A stretch of 64,000 bases of DNA from Podospora pseudoanserina (GCF_035222485.1 NC_085925.1:558001-622000), one strand, 5' to 3'; positions 21,296 through 31,442 are shown, numbered from the stretch's first letter. Numbers and translations are program-made. The notes: generated from the letters alone by a model not told the origin.

Positions 21296-24195
21296 TTAAC
21301 CGCTGCACATCACGCAGGCCTCGGGGTTTTCAATGCTGCCTGTAACGTCACAGTTAGCATCTGTTGTCAAGTTCGGAGATGACGGAGAGAATTCAACTTA
21401 CAAGCAAGCACTGCCTCGGAATAAATGTCCACCTCACGCTCCTTGCTTTCGTCATCATTGTCCTCCGCCTCCTTCTTAACCTCAGCAGCCGGAGCGTCGA
21501 GCGACTCCTCCTTGGGCTTCTCAGCCGGCTCAGTGGGGAGAGCCTTGGGGCTGTCACCTTCCGGAACGTCCGCCTTGAACGGAGGAGGCTTCGCTGGCGA
21601 TGCCAGAGGACGTGACTTGACCTCACCAGCGGTGGGGGTCTTGATAGGAGGAGGGGTGGTGGGAGCGCCGTTGCTGAGACCACTGGGGATATCCTTCACA
21701 AAGGCCATGGGCCGGGGGACCGCGCTGGGGGACGACATGTAGCTGCCGGGAGGAGCGCGCTTCTTAAGCCCGGATGATGTCTTGGCAACGGCACTATCCT
21801 GCACCAGGAGGGCCTCCTGATCGACGGTGAACTGGATGGGCTGCGCAGCAGCCTGGGTACGGAGGTAGTACATGCCAGTCTTGAGACCCAACTTCCAGCC
21901 AGTGAAGTGCATGCTAGTGATCTTGCCCATGGTGGGATCACGCATGTGGATGTTGAGCGACTGGGATTGATCGATGAAGGCGCCACGGTCGGCAGCCATC
22001 TGGACGATGGTACGCTGAGAGATTTCCCAGACGGTCTTGTACAGGGCCTTGATGTCGGCCGGGATGTTGGGAATGTTTTGGATGGAGCCACCCTCCGCAA
22101 TGATGCGGTTCTTCATGTTGTCAGACCAGAGACCCATATCGACGAGGTCCTTTAGAAGCCAGGGGTTGACGACTTGGAACTCGCCGGCAAGCACACGGCG
22201 CTGGTAGATGTTGGAAGTATAGGGCTCGAAGCACTCGTTGTTGCCCAGAATCTGGGAGGTGGAGGCCGTCGGCATGGGGGCAACCAACAGCGAGTTGCGG
22301 ACGCCGTTCTTCTTGATCTCGGCCTTGAGCTCATCCCAGTCCCAGAGGTCGCTGGGCTTCACATTCCACATGTCATACTGAAGGATGCCCTTGGAGACGG
22401 GAGAGCCCTCGTAGGTGGAGTAGGTGCCCTGCTCCTTGGCAAGCTGGCACGACATGGTCAAAGCAGCGTGGTAGATGGTCTCAAAGATCTGCTTGTTCAA
22501 CTCGCGAGCCTCAGCTGACTCGAAAGGCATGCGCAGAGCGAGGAAAGCATCAGCAAGACCCTGAACGCCAAGACCAATGGGTCTGTGGCGCATGTTGCTG
22601 TTGTAAGCCTCCTTGACGGGGTAGTGGTTGACATCGATGATCTTGTTGAGGTTGCGGACGACGATCTGGGTGACCTCGTGGAGCTTCTTGAAGTCGAACT
22701 TGGCCTCGTTATAGTCAACGAACTGAGGAAGGGCGAGCGAGGCAAGATTGCAGACGGCAACCTCATCGGGAGCCGAGTACTCAACAATCTCAGTGCACAG
22801 GTTGGAGCTGCGAATCACACCAAGGTTCTGTTGGTTGCTCTTGCGATTGCAAGCGTCCTTGTACAGCATGAAGGGGTTGCCAGTCTCGGTTTGGGCCTCG
22901 AGGATGGCATACCACAACTTCTGGGCCTTGATCGTCTTGCGGCCACGGCCCTCCTTCTCATACTTCTCATACAGAGCCTCAAACTCCTCGCCGTAGCAGT
23001 CGGCAAGGCCGGGGCACTCATTGGGGCACATGAGGGTCCACTCTCCGTTCTTTTCAACACGCTTCATGAACAGGTCAGGGATCCACAAGGCAAGGAAGAG
23101 GTCGCGAGCGCGAATTTCCTCCTTACCGTGGTTCTTGCGGAGGTCGAGGAACTCAAACACATCGGCGTGCCAAGGCTCGAGGTAGATAGCGAAGGCGCCG
23201 GGGCGCTTGTTGCCACCTTGATCGACGTAGCGAGCGGTGTTGTTGAAGACGCGAAGCATGGGGACAATGCCGTTGGAGGTGCCGTTGGTGCCGGCAATGT
23301 ACGAACCAGTGGCACGAATGCGGTGGATGTTGAGACCAATACCACCAGCCATCTTGGAGATCATAGCGCAAGTCTTGAGGGTATCGTAAATGCCGTCAAT
23401 GCTGTCATCCTTCATGTCGACCAAGAAGCATGACGATAGTTGAGCCTGGGGGGTACCGGCATTGAAGAGAGTTGGCGAGGCGTGCGTGAAGAACTTGCTG
23501 GACATGTAGGTATAGGTCTCAATGACACGCTCAATGTCGTCTCCCCAGATGCCGACAGCCACACGCATGATCATGTGCTGTGGCCGCTCAACAATCTTGC
23601 CGTTGAGCTTGAGAAGGTATGAGCGCTCCAGTGTCTTGAAGCCGAAGTATTGGTAGTTGAAGTCACGGTCGTAGACAATGGCCGAGTCAAGGTCGTCTTT
23701 GTGCCTCATGACGCACTCGTATGTCTCCTTGGCAATCATGGGCGAAGGGCGGCCATTCTTTGGGTTGACGTAGTGGTACAAATCGCTGACTACTGACGAC
23801 CATTGCTTCTTGGTCTGCTTGTGAAGGTTGGAAACCGCGATACGGGCGGCGAGAATAGCATAGTCGGGGTGGGTGACGGTCATGTAAGCGGCAGTCTCGG
23901 CGGCCTGAGAAAAGAGTTGTTAGAGTCGAGTGTTAAGATAAAGATCAAGGTGAGATTAGCTTACCAAATCGTCGAGCTGAGCTGTTGTGACGCCTCCGTA
24001 CACACCGGAAATGACTTTCTGAGTGATGGCAACAGGATCAACATGGTCCATGTCAAGCCCATAGCAAAGCCTTGAAACACGGGCTGTGATCTTGTCGAAC
24101 TGAACGCGCTCCTGGCGCCCATCTGCTTGAAATCAGCATCACCAATGGCTTCGTAGGAGTTCGAGGGTTAACATACCACGCTTCTTGACGTACAT
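21296..24195 (-). CDS. un-24: Ribonucleoside-diphosphate reductase large subunit (class I R1)
   Basis: Four exons, 24195-24177, 24122-23965, 23904-21402 and 21339-21296, give 907 residues. The N-terminus ([17 protein letters not shown]) is the ATP-cone allosteric domain. The barrel shows the redox cysteine in QLSSCFLVD, the radical-site motif [10 protein letters not shown], the partner cysteine in VAVCNLASL, and [18 protein letters not shown]. The last exon encodes [13 protein letters not shown], whose CxxC pair passes electrons from thioredoxin or glutaredoxin to the active site. Before it lies a linker of about 120 residues rich in Pro, Ala, Lys and Glu, longer than in yeast Rnr1. The enzyme reduces ribonucleotides to deoxyribonucleotides with the small subunit in the cytosol. 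In Neurospora the orthologue un-24 also acts in heterokaryon incompatibility, determined by its C-terminal part. The last intron (62 bp) interrupts the Cys codon that leads into the CxxC tail. An ACGCGT box lies upstream at 24472. Confidence 0.97.
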
Positions 24196-24947
24196 GGCGT
24201 CGGTTGTGTAGAGAACAAAGGCGGCCAAATTTGGTGGGTATAGAGAATGGCAAAAGTGAGGGTGCCGTATAGCTAGTCCCTCAATAAATCACAGCTGCTG
24301 GCAAAGATGCTTTGTCGAAAAAGAAAACAAGGCTGGTGCCAGACAGTCCTTGGAGTTATTCGTGGGTTTGGCGGTTGCGGGTGGAGGATGCAAAAAGAGA
24401 GAAGGGAAGGGCCTTTGCTGCTTTTGCGCGATCTTCTTTTAAGAGGAGAGGCGGGATGTGGATCGCGTCGGACGCGTTGGACACCAGAATTTTGGTGCCC
24501 GGCGCGTCGCTGTGCCCCGCTGCCCATTAAACAGACGCAGGGGCCATCCGATCTGCCCCACCATCGAGGTCTCGCTGCCTGGGAAGATCGGGATTTCAGG
24601 GCTCCCTGCATGTAGATTTTGGCAGGTGACAAGCCTCATTATCAATCTCAGTATCGGTATATTATTTTCTCTGTGTTTCCCTGCGTTGAACCTGCTTCTT
24701 CTTCTTGATGGCATTGAAGCCCAAAAACATTCAAACCCCAGTCTCATCGCTTGGCTTAAGTAAGCCACGTTTCCAAGGGTCCATCTCGTTTTAGGACTAG
24801 CCAGCGTGACCCCTGTCAACATTCAAACGGCCGCCAAGGCTCACTCAGCCTCTTCTCACAGTGAGGACGACCTATGAGGACATGCCTGACTCTTGAGGAC
24901 CAGCTTAGAGTCAAATCGATTCTCGAGATATAAGTCTTGGAGAGAGT
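24196..24947. other. Divergent promoter region of the RNR1 and TatD genes
   Basis: About 750 bases shared by two divergent genes. It contains an ACGCGT box and neighbouring CGCG words (24426-24510). The short open frames here (24307-24822) have no domains and lie in what should be leader sequence. Confidence 0.55.
24472..24477. promoter_or_regulatory. MluI cell-cycle box (ACGCGT) upstream of RNR1
   Basis: A perfect ACGCGT in GGACGCGTTGG, 277 bases upstream of the RNR1 start codon. Near-matches GATCGCGTCG and GGCGCGTCGC lie within 50 bases. In budding and fission yeast, RNR1 and cdc22 are switched on at G1/S by MBF through this box. Function here is inference from that conservation; a six-base word also occurs by chance elsewhere in the window. 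Confidence 0.45.
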
Positions 24948-26491
24948 ATGATACTGAAGAGTTCTTCATCAACAGCACGAATATTCACAAGAGCTCTGCT
25001 CTCGAGCGGAGCAACAGCACATCACTTCTCAGCAGCACCTGCACTCAGATCAAAAATGGCCGAGTCCAACTCAACCCAGGCCAATGGTGCCTCTCTCACA
25101 ACATACCAGCCGCGATACATCGATGTGGGTAGTTTATCATTTAATCTCATCGACTAGCCACTAATAAACCATTTCCGCCTCATCAGATTGGCATCAACCT
25201 CGCTGATCCCATCTTCCGCGGCCGTTACCATGGCAAATCAAGACACCCCGATGACCTCCAGGGTGTCATCGACAGAGCCAAAGAAGTAGGCTGCACCAAG
25301 CTCCTCGTAACCGGCTCCTCCTTCAAATCCTCCCGTGACGCCCTCAAAATAGCCTCCAAATTCCCGAACGTGGTCTTCACCACAGCCGGAATCCACCCCT
25401 GCTCCTCCTCCATCTTCTCCCCCTCCCACCACAAACACCACGACGAGTCCCAATCCGAGGACGAATCCGCCGACCAGCACACCCCCGCCTGCGGGCCCGA
25501 CCCAACAAAACCCATCCTCGATGGCGAAGGCGTTGACCACGCCCGCTCAGAAGACATCATCTCCGACCTCAAAGACCTGATCACTACCGCTCCGAAAAAC
25601 AGCCTCATAGCCTTTGGCGAGTTCGGCCTCGACTACGACAGACTCCACTACTGCTCAAAGGAAGTACAACTCCACTCCTTCGCCGCCCAGCTCAGACTCG
25701 CGGCGTCGCTCTCCCCTCAGTTACCGCTCTTTCTCCACTCCCGCGCCGCACACGGGGACTTTGTTCGTCTGCTCAAAGATGCGTTTGGCCCTAGGCTTGA
25801 AAAGCTGCAAAAGGGTGGTGTAGTCCACTCTTTTACTGGAACAATAGAAGAGGCAAAAGAGCTGATGGATCTGGGATTGTACATTGGCATCAACGGGTGC
25901 AGTTTCAAGACCGTCGAAAACTGCGAGGTGGTCAAGCAAATCGACCTGAGCAAAATGATGCTTGAGACGGATGGTCCGTGGTGTGAGGTTAGGCCTACGC
26001 ATGAGGGGTGGAAGTATCTGGTTCAGTTTGAGGAAGCTAGAAGAAAGGAAGAGAAGGAGAAGAAGAAGCTAGAGGAGGAGAAGAAGAGGCTAGAGGAGGA
26101 GGAGAGGCAAAAGCAGGAAAAGATCGAGGCAGAAAGAAAAGCGCAGGAGGAGCTGGAGAAGAAGGCTGCTGAGTTGGAGTTGGGGGGTGGTGTAGAGGGA
26201 GGCAAGGCTGGCGGGGAAGGGGAGAAGAAGAGCCAGCGACAACCCAAGAAGCCTAAGCAGCAACAGCAGCCGCAGGGGAAGAAGAATCAGAAGAAGGAAA
26301 GCGAAGTGCCTGATCGGTTCAAGGTTGTCAAGAAGGAGAAGTGGGAGGAGGGGGCGATGGTCAAGGGGAGGAATGAGCCGTGCACCATTGAGCGGATTGC
26401 GAGGATTGTGGCTGGGATCAAGGGGGTGGGTGTGGAGGAGGTGTGTGAAGCTGCATGGGAGAACACTGCCAAGGTGTTTGGTCCTTTTTGA
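24948..26491 (+). CDS. TatD-family nuclease (TATDN1-like), possible dual localisation
   Basis: Two exons, 24948-25124 and 25187-26491, joined in frame (YID / IGINLADP), encode 493 residues. The family core is clear: DIGINLADPIFRGRYHGKS, TAGIHPC, FGEFGLDYDR, LFLHSRAAHGDF, GGVVHSFTGT, YIGINGCSFKT, LETDGPWCEV, KGRNEPCTI and a C-terminal NTAKVFGPF. The metal-binding His/Glu/Asp positions are all present. TatD enzymes are metal-dependent 3'-5' DNA exonucleases of the TIM-barrel type. The first 36 residues are basic, Ser/Ala-rich and lack acids (ARIFTRALLSSG), like a mitochondrial presequence; Met37, in good context (AAAAATGGCC), could start a cytosolic/nuclear form. Residues about 340-433 are a Lys/Glu-rich predicted coiled coil and a Gln/Lys tract inserted between THEGWKYL and KGRNEPC. 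The intron donor is GTGGGT. Confidence 0.9.
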
Positions 26492-26652
26492 GTTGATTAT
26501 GACAGCTACAAGCCGATAGAAAGCTTAAAAAGATTTCATTGTTTCTCCAGAATTCCAGGGGTATTATTTTCTGTGCTGACACCCGCCGGCTACCATACAC
26601 CCAAACTCCATACAAATGCTCACTCATAGTATACAACAGAATATTCAAAACA

Positions 26653-28080
26653 CTACAGTCCAAAGCCCTTATGCCCTCTTATCCTGCCATTTCTCACAGC
26701 CCCTATGGTGACACCCTCCTCACCCGTCATCCACCCCGGCATCTTTTCCCCATCTATGACCCCGCATTCAACCAACTGTCGTATTCCCGCAAAGACATGG
26801 TTGCCATGAAACGTCAACCTCACATTTGGCCTGAATGCTTCCTCCCCGTCATCCTCCCCTTCAATATCCATCCTATCAGCATCATCATCACCCCCAATCT
26901 CGAAAGGATCCTCCATAACCAAATCCACCCTCTCCACCCCCTTCCCATCTCCTACCCGTGCCGTATCCCCAAACCGAGCTTGCGCGACCAGCTTGGCCCG
27001 TTTATTCACCCTCTCCTCCACCGTCGGTCTCTCCCTCCTCTTCTTATCGCCATTCCCTTGTTCTTCCTCCTCTGCTGCATCGCTCAACGGTGGGCTAGGC
27101 AAAACAGTACTCAACGGGGACTCTTTGACCTTCTCATCCGCATAGATACTCCACCCACCACCTGCCGCATTGCCTCTCGTCGCGCCCCTTCGATCGAGCA
27201 ACCCCTCCAGATTTCTTGTCGTCAAAGAAGTACTCTGCAGCGTGACCCTCTGCCTCGGCAGTGACAGCGCCTTTGGTATCCCCTCCGCCAGCAGCGCCCC
27301 AAGCGATTTCGATTCTGACGCCCCTGTCGGGCCGGTAGAGGTGGGTTTAGAAATGAAAATATTTGGTGAGCCATCCGGGAAGGCGATGAGTATCGTCTTG
27401 GAGCCAGTGTCCATGTTGCCATTGGAGGATAGGGACAAAGGGGTGTTGTAGGGGGAGTCGATGACAAAGATCCTCAGTATCAGCAAGGGAAGCGTCTTGT
27501 GACGGTCGAGGTTGTAGTGTGCTTTGATATCAGGCAGGATTTGAGCCTGGAGCGATTTGAGAAACAACGAAGGGTGAAACCTTGGTATGGTTAGTGATGT
27601 TTTGTCGGCTTCCAGCGGCTGCACCTCGCCGTCGTCGTCCTCTCTTGGTGCTTTCAGCGGGACTATGTTATAGGCTGACCATTTCTGGGAGGTTGGGTGG
27701 TCGTAGAGGTATTGCAGGTCTGCGATGGCGAGCTGGTAGAGCGATACCCCGTGCCGCCAGTCGCCTGTGGTGATTCTGTCTAGGACATCTCTTTTGGAGC
27801 CTTTACGATTCTGGAGGGAGAGGTACTCTTCCCGGAGCTCCTCCGGGGATGAGGCAGGGGGGTAGAAGTCGCCGTCATCTTCTTCTTCATTGTCGTCCTG
27901 GTCTGGACGGAGGTAGGGGGTGGCTAGAGATAGGTTGTCCTCGTCTAGCCAGTCCAAGGCAACAGAGATGAGAGAAGCGCGTGAGAGCCGGCTAAGAATT
28001 TTGGTGACTGTTGTGCTGGAGGGGTTGACGCGTAGAGAGGAGGGCAGAGGCGCTGTGGTAGGGACTGATATTCGGGACAT
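26653..28080 (-). CDS. chl4: CHL4 / CENP-N family inner kinetochore protein
   Basis: A single exon of 475 residues. The N-terminal half reads like Chl4/Mis15: TKILSRLSRASLISVALDWL, then DRITTGDWRHGVSLYQLAIADLQYLYDHPTSQKW, which is cut here only by my reading, and FHPSLFLKSLQAQILPDIKAHY. The C-terminus has the family signature VRLTFHGNHVFAGIRQLVE and MPGWMTGEEGVT. CENP-N/Chl4 binds CENP-A nucleosomes and pairs with CENP-L/Iml3 in the constitutive centromere network. An acidic patch (DDNEEEDDGD) at about residue 62 and a Ser/Lys-rich linker at about 315-370 are probably disordered. It is convergent with the TatD gene, with 161 bases between the two stop codons. Confidence 0.88.
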   Translation of the reverse strand: MSRISVPTTAPLPSSLRVNPSSTTVTKILSRLSRASLISVALDWLDEDNLSLATPYLRPDQDDNEEEDDGDFYPPASSPEELREEYLSLQNRKGSKRDVLDRITTGDWRHGVSLYQLAIADLQYLYDHPTSQKWSAYNIVPLKAPREDDDGEVQPLEADKTSLTIPRFHPSLFLKSLQAQILPDIKAHYNLDRHKTLPLLILRIFVIDSPYNTPLSLSSNGNMDTGSKTILIAFPDGSPNIFISKPTSTGPTGASESKSLGALLAEGIPKALSLPRQRVTLQSTSLTTRNLEGLLDRRGATRGNAAGGGWSIYADEKVKESPLSTVLPSPPLSDAAEEEEQGNGDKKRRERPTVEERVNKRAKLVAQARFGDTARVGDGKGVERVDLVMEDPFEIGGDDDADRMDIEGEDDGEEAFRPNVRLTFHGNHVFAGIRQLVECGVIDGEKMPGWMTGEEGVTIGAVRNGRIRGHKGFGL

Positions 28081-29814
28081 CTTCAGGCTTATGAATGATG
28101 ATGCTGGAGATTAAGAAACAAATGGAGCTCCGTGAAAGCAAACAGAATGGGTTGCCGTAGCCGGGGTGTTCCGGAGAGGGTCCGTTCCGGCGAACGTCAA
28201 CAATGGATCCGCTCGCACCGTGTTTCCGGCGAGCTTCGGGGGGGGTCCAGGCCGAGAAACCCGGAATTGATTTACAGAGCTGAGCTGGTCCAGAGCCCCC
28301 ACGCCGTTTTGCAGAACGTGTTGGCAGTTGGAGCGCGTTCTCGCGTCACATGGTGGTCTGGACCGCAGTGTGTGGCCCGTGCTCTACCTAGGTGAGCTTC
28401 ACCCCGCAAAATCACAACGGCACAGCGCCCACGCACCCCGCACACCTCAATATCTTGGCTTCTGACATGTCTCATCAGCGTTTTCCTCTTTTGATGGTTC
28501 TAGATGAACGGTAATACACAATGGATTCTGAAGAAGAAAACGCCGACCAAAAGAACAGCTACCATTAAAAGATTTTAGACGATAGGAAGGGGCAAGCGTC
28601 TATATCGAGCCGCTGACGTTGCCGAGCCACGTATCGGGGTGCCGAGTATCGGAGCACGCGGAGACAGGTGGGAGCCAAGTGAGTGGGAACCCTCCTTCAC
28701 GTGCGTTTTACCCTTCCTGGAATTCCGGATCGTTTCCCTCTGAAATCTTCAGTTGTGAGCTTTTGTCAGCATCTGCTGAGATCCAGGGCTCTATTGCCGA
28801 GTGAGAGCGTGGCAAACTGTCCCCACCAAGACAACCGTTTAAAAATGAGCCCCGGCCTGCTCCGATTCTGCCCCTTCTCTTCAAGTGGAAATGGATGGAG
28901 ATCAACAAGCATTGTGCTCTTGGCACGGTCAGTGATGATGAATGATTAACCGTCGAGTCAGGCACAGACAAAGAAAGGGCGGGGAAAACACGTTCCTGTA
29001 CCTGTCGTGATAGGGTCAATGGCACAAAGAAAAGAAGGCCCTGAGACTGAAGAGACTGAAGGTTTCAGTAGGAGCGGAATTGCTAACGCAGGTTCGTGAT
29101 GGAAATGCAAAAAATTGTCTGCAAGCGCGTGGTTCTTAGCAGTGATTGGAGTCCTGTCCGTCTGAAGAGAGGGGCACTCGGGCAATTTGGGTCTCGGCTA
29201 CCGAGAGCGTGGGAGTCAATGTGCCTCTGACTAATAGCGACCATCGGACCGTGGGTATAGTGGGAAGCGCACCAGGGTTATCCCACCAAATCCACGTTGA
29301 GCGCTGTCTTCCGACTGTCTTCCCACTGGCCCGGGCGCCGATTTCTTGAACTGTTCTCATGTCCAGTCTCCATCACTCTTCCACTTCAGCAACACACTGG
29401 CTCCCAACTTGAGGCCATCATCGCCAGCAGAGGGCCCCCTCTCCCAGCTAGCTCTCACTGCCCTACATCCACCGACCCGTCTAGCTCTTTGTTTCAGCCA
29501 AAGACGCTGACTCGCCCGTACAACGCTCGCTTCCTTTTAGGAACTGAAGCCGAAGCGAGTGCCGATTTGTTCTCCGGCCACCGAAGGACGCCCCGCCTCA
29601 TTCACCTCCCCTCGACCGACCCTTTGTCTCCCGCCCACCGCCCACCTGCCGACATATTTGCAATTGTCTAAATCTCAAAGGAACGGATTTCGCAATCACC
29701 AATTCCACTCGACGACCAAAGACTCCTAAACGCCCCTCAGACAATAACCCCCGCGAGCGCGCGTGCTGGAGCTTTTATTCGACGTTTGACAAGAGAGAGA
29801 AATTAAACATCGCC
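28081..29814. other. Divergent intergenic region between CHL4 and the CYS-3 gene
   Basis: About 1.7 kb that must contain the CHL4 promoter (left) and the promoter and long leader of the sulfur regulator (right). No ATG occurs in the last 450 bases before 29815; the nearest, at 29359, would open a reading frame of 17 codons. I found no full match to the CYS3 consensus ATGRYRYCAT here, in contrast to the intron downstream. No other gene seen. Confidence 0.5.
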
Positions 29815-31442
29815 ATGGCCTACTCCAGCGCGCGGAGAGGTGTCAATGTGACCCAATATCTCCGTGAATTGAACCAAGATGGCGGCGTGGTAGAGGAGAC
29901 GCTCATCACGGATGAAGACCTCGCCAAGGACCTTGCGCTCTTTACCAACACTCAGTTCTTCGACTTTGAGACTGGCCAGAACACCGACTACCAGGCGCCA
30001 CCTGTCAAGCCCGACACATTACAAACATCACCAAGCGAGGAGTTGACGTCGGCCGACTCTATCATGGGTGACTTTGGCTTTTCTGATTTTTCCATCCCAG
30101 GTAAGTGTGGCTTTACTCCGTCAATTTTGGTATTTTTCTTTCACTTTCATATGCTTCTTTGTTGGTTTCAATCTTGATATTGGCAGGGGTTGATCATGGT
30201 GCTGCGGTGTTTGGTGGTGGAGGACTTTGAGTTGTTTTGGCTGGTTGTTTCAGTTTCCTCCTGTCTTCTACGAGACCCCTTCAACAGCCAACCCGCTCAG
30301 CAAGTGCTGAATACATCACCTGGCTATGTCGCAACCGGAAAGCAGCGGGAAGATGGAAAAGGCTGCAGTCTCGGGGCGGTGACAGGGCCACAGAGAGCGG
30401 TTCGTCTTATCACAGATCGAGCAAGTGCTTCGCACCCCACTCTCTCGCTCATGGCGAGTGTGCCCCCATGTTTTGCGGGCGGCTTGTGATTGGAAGGCTG
30501 CACCATTGGCCGGCTTCGAGGTGCATGCGGTTGGGAAGCACGAAGTCCCTGGGCGATGCTTGGGCCTGCCTATATGGGGCTGACAAATGATCGTCGATGC
30601 TCGCGATGATGCCATTTCTCGTGACTTTTGGGGGATTGCACCATCGACACTGGGGCATCAGTGGCCCGTTTGGGACCGCTCCGCCGTTTGGCTCAATATC
30701 CCTGGATCTCCGCCCTTCCCGTCGGCGGCGCTGTCCGTCACTCTAGCCTGTTCTTTTATCTTGTACTTGTGCAATTGGCTACGTCTTGTATTGATATTGT
30801 TGTTCACTCGCTGACCATGGCACCATGTCTCCAGGCGACTACAGCTTCGGTGATTTTGGCAGCAACTACACCTCGCCCGCGGTCCCGGCCTTCCCAGACA
30901 ACCTAGGCAACCTGCAGCCCATCCAGCCCACCCCCCAATCCTCCTATGCCCCGCCAGTCCCCCAGCAGCACCAGCCAGGGTATGTTCACACTGTAGCAGC
31001 TCCCGTAATCGGGGGCGAGAAGCGCAAAGCCACTGAACAGCTTAGTCCCCCGAACCGCATCCTGAGCTTCGAAGACGCGTCGCGCATGGCCGCTGAGGAG
31101 GACAAGAGGAGACGCAACACGGCCGCCAGCGCACGCTTCCGCATCAAGAAGAAGCAGAGGGAGCAGGCCCTCGAAAAGTCGGCCAAGGAGATGACGGAGA
31201 AGGTTACCATGCTGGAAGGACGCATCTCTGCCCTCGAGACGGAGAACAAGTGGCTCAAGTCGCTCGTGACGGAGAAACACGGCGACAAGCAGGACATTCT
31301 CGAGAAGTTCTTCAAGGAGTTTGCGGCCAGGGAAGCCAAGAAAGGATCGTCGTCTTCGGGTATCAAGGACAGCATCAGCGCTGCCAGCTCCACCACCGCC
31401 GTTGATGACTCGGACAAGTCGCCCGCCAAGAGGAAGGATTGA
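29815..31442 (+). CDS. cys-3: CYS-3 / MetR bZIP regulator of sulfur metabolism
   Basis: Two exons, 29815-30100 and 30835-31442, encode 297 residues (FSIP-G-DYSFGD at the join). The N-terminus has NVTQYLRELN and FTNTQFFDFETGQNTDYQA, which I recall as conserved in Neurospora CYS-3. The basic region is EEDKRRRNTAASARFRIKKK, followed by a leucine zipper with LEGRISALETENKWLKSLV. The C-terminus is a Ser/Lys tail ending SPAKRKD. By family knowledge it activates sulfate permease, arylsulfatase and related genes when sulfur is scarce, binds ATGRYRYCAT as a dimer and activates its own gene. The intron is 734 bp, more than ten times the usual size in this window, and holds two perfect copies of that consensus. 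An in-frame ATG at 30825, ten bases before exon 2, could start a form with bZIP but no N-terminal region. Identity as CYS-3 rather than another bZIP rests on these motifs. Confidence 0.87.
30606..30615. promoter_or_regulatory. CYS3 consensus binding site, intronic copy 1
   Basis: ATGATGCCAT, a perfect match to the palindromic consensus ATGRYRYCAT reported for Neurospora CYS3. It lies 505 bases into the intron of the CYS-3 gene itself. Occupancy is inference. Confidence 0.55.
30817..30826. promoter_or_regulatory. CYS3 consensus binding site, intronic copy 2
   Basis: ATGGCACCAT, again a perfect match to ATGRYRYCAT. It sits between the likely branch point CTGAC (30811-30815) and the acceptor AG (30833-30834) of the same intron, and its last two bases are the first two of the in-frame ATG at 30825. 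Confidence 0.55.

Noticed and set aside
22585-23433. 282-residue frame antisense to RNR1
   Set aside because: Shadow of a strongly conserved enzyme; biased composition only.
31072-31086. Further ACGCGT words (for example in the CYS-3 exon, at 14824 and at 37252) as cell-cycle boxes
   Set aside because: A six-base palindrome is expected many times by chance in 64 kb; only the RNR1 promoter copy has supporting biology.
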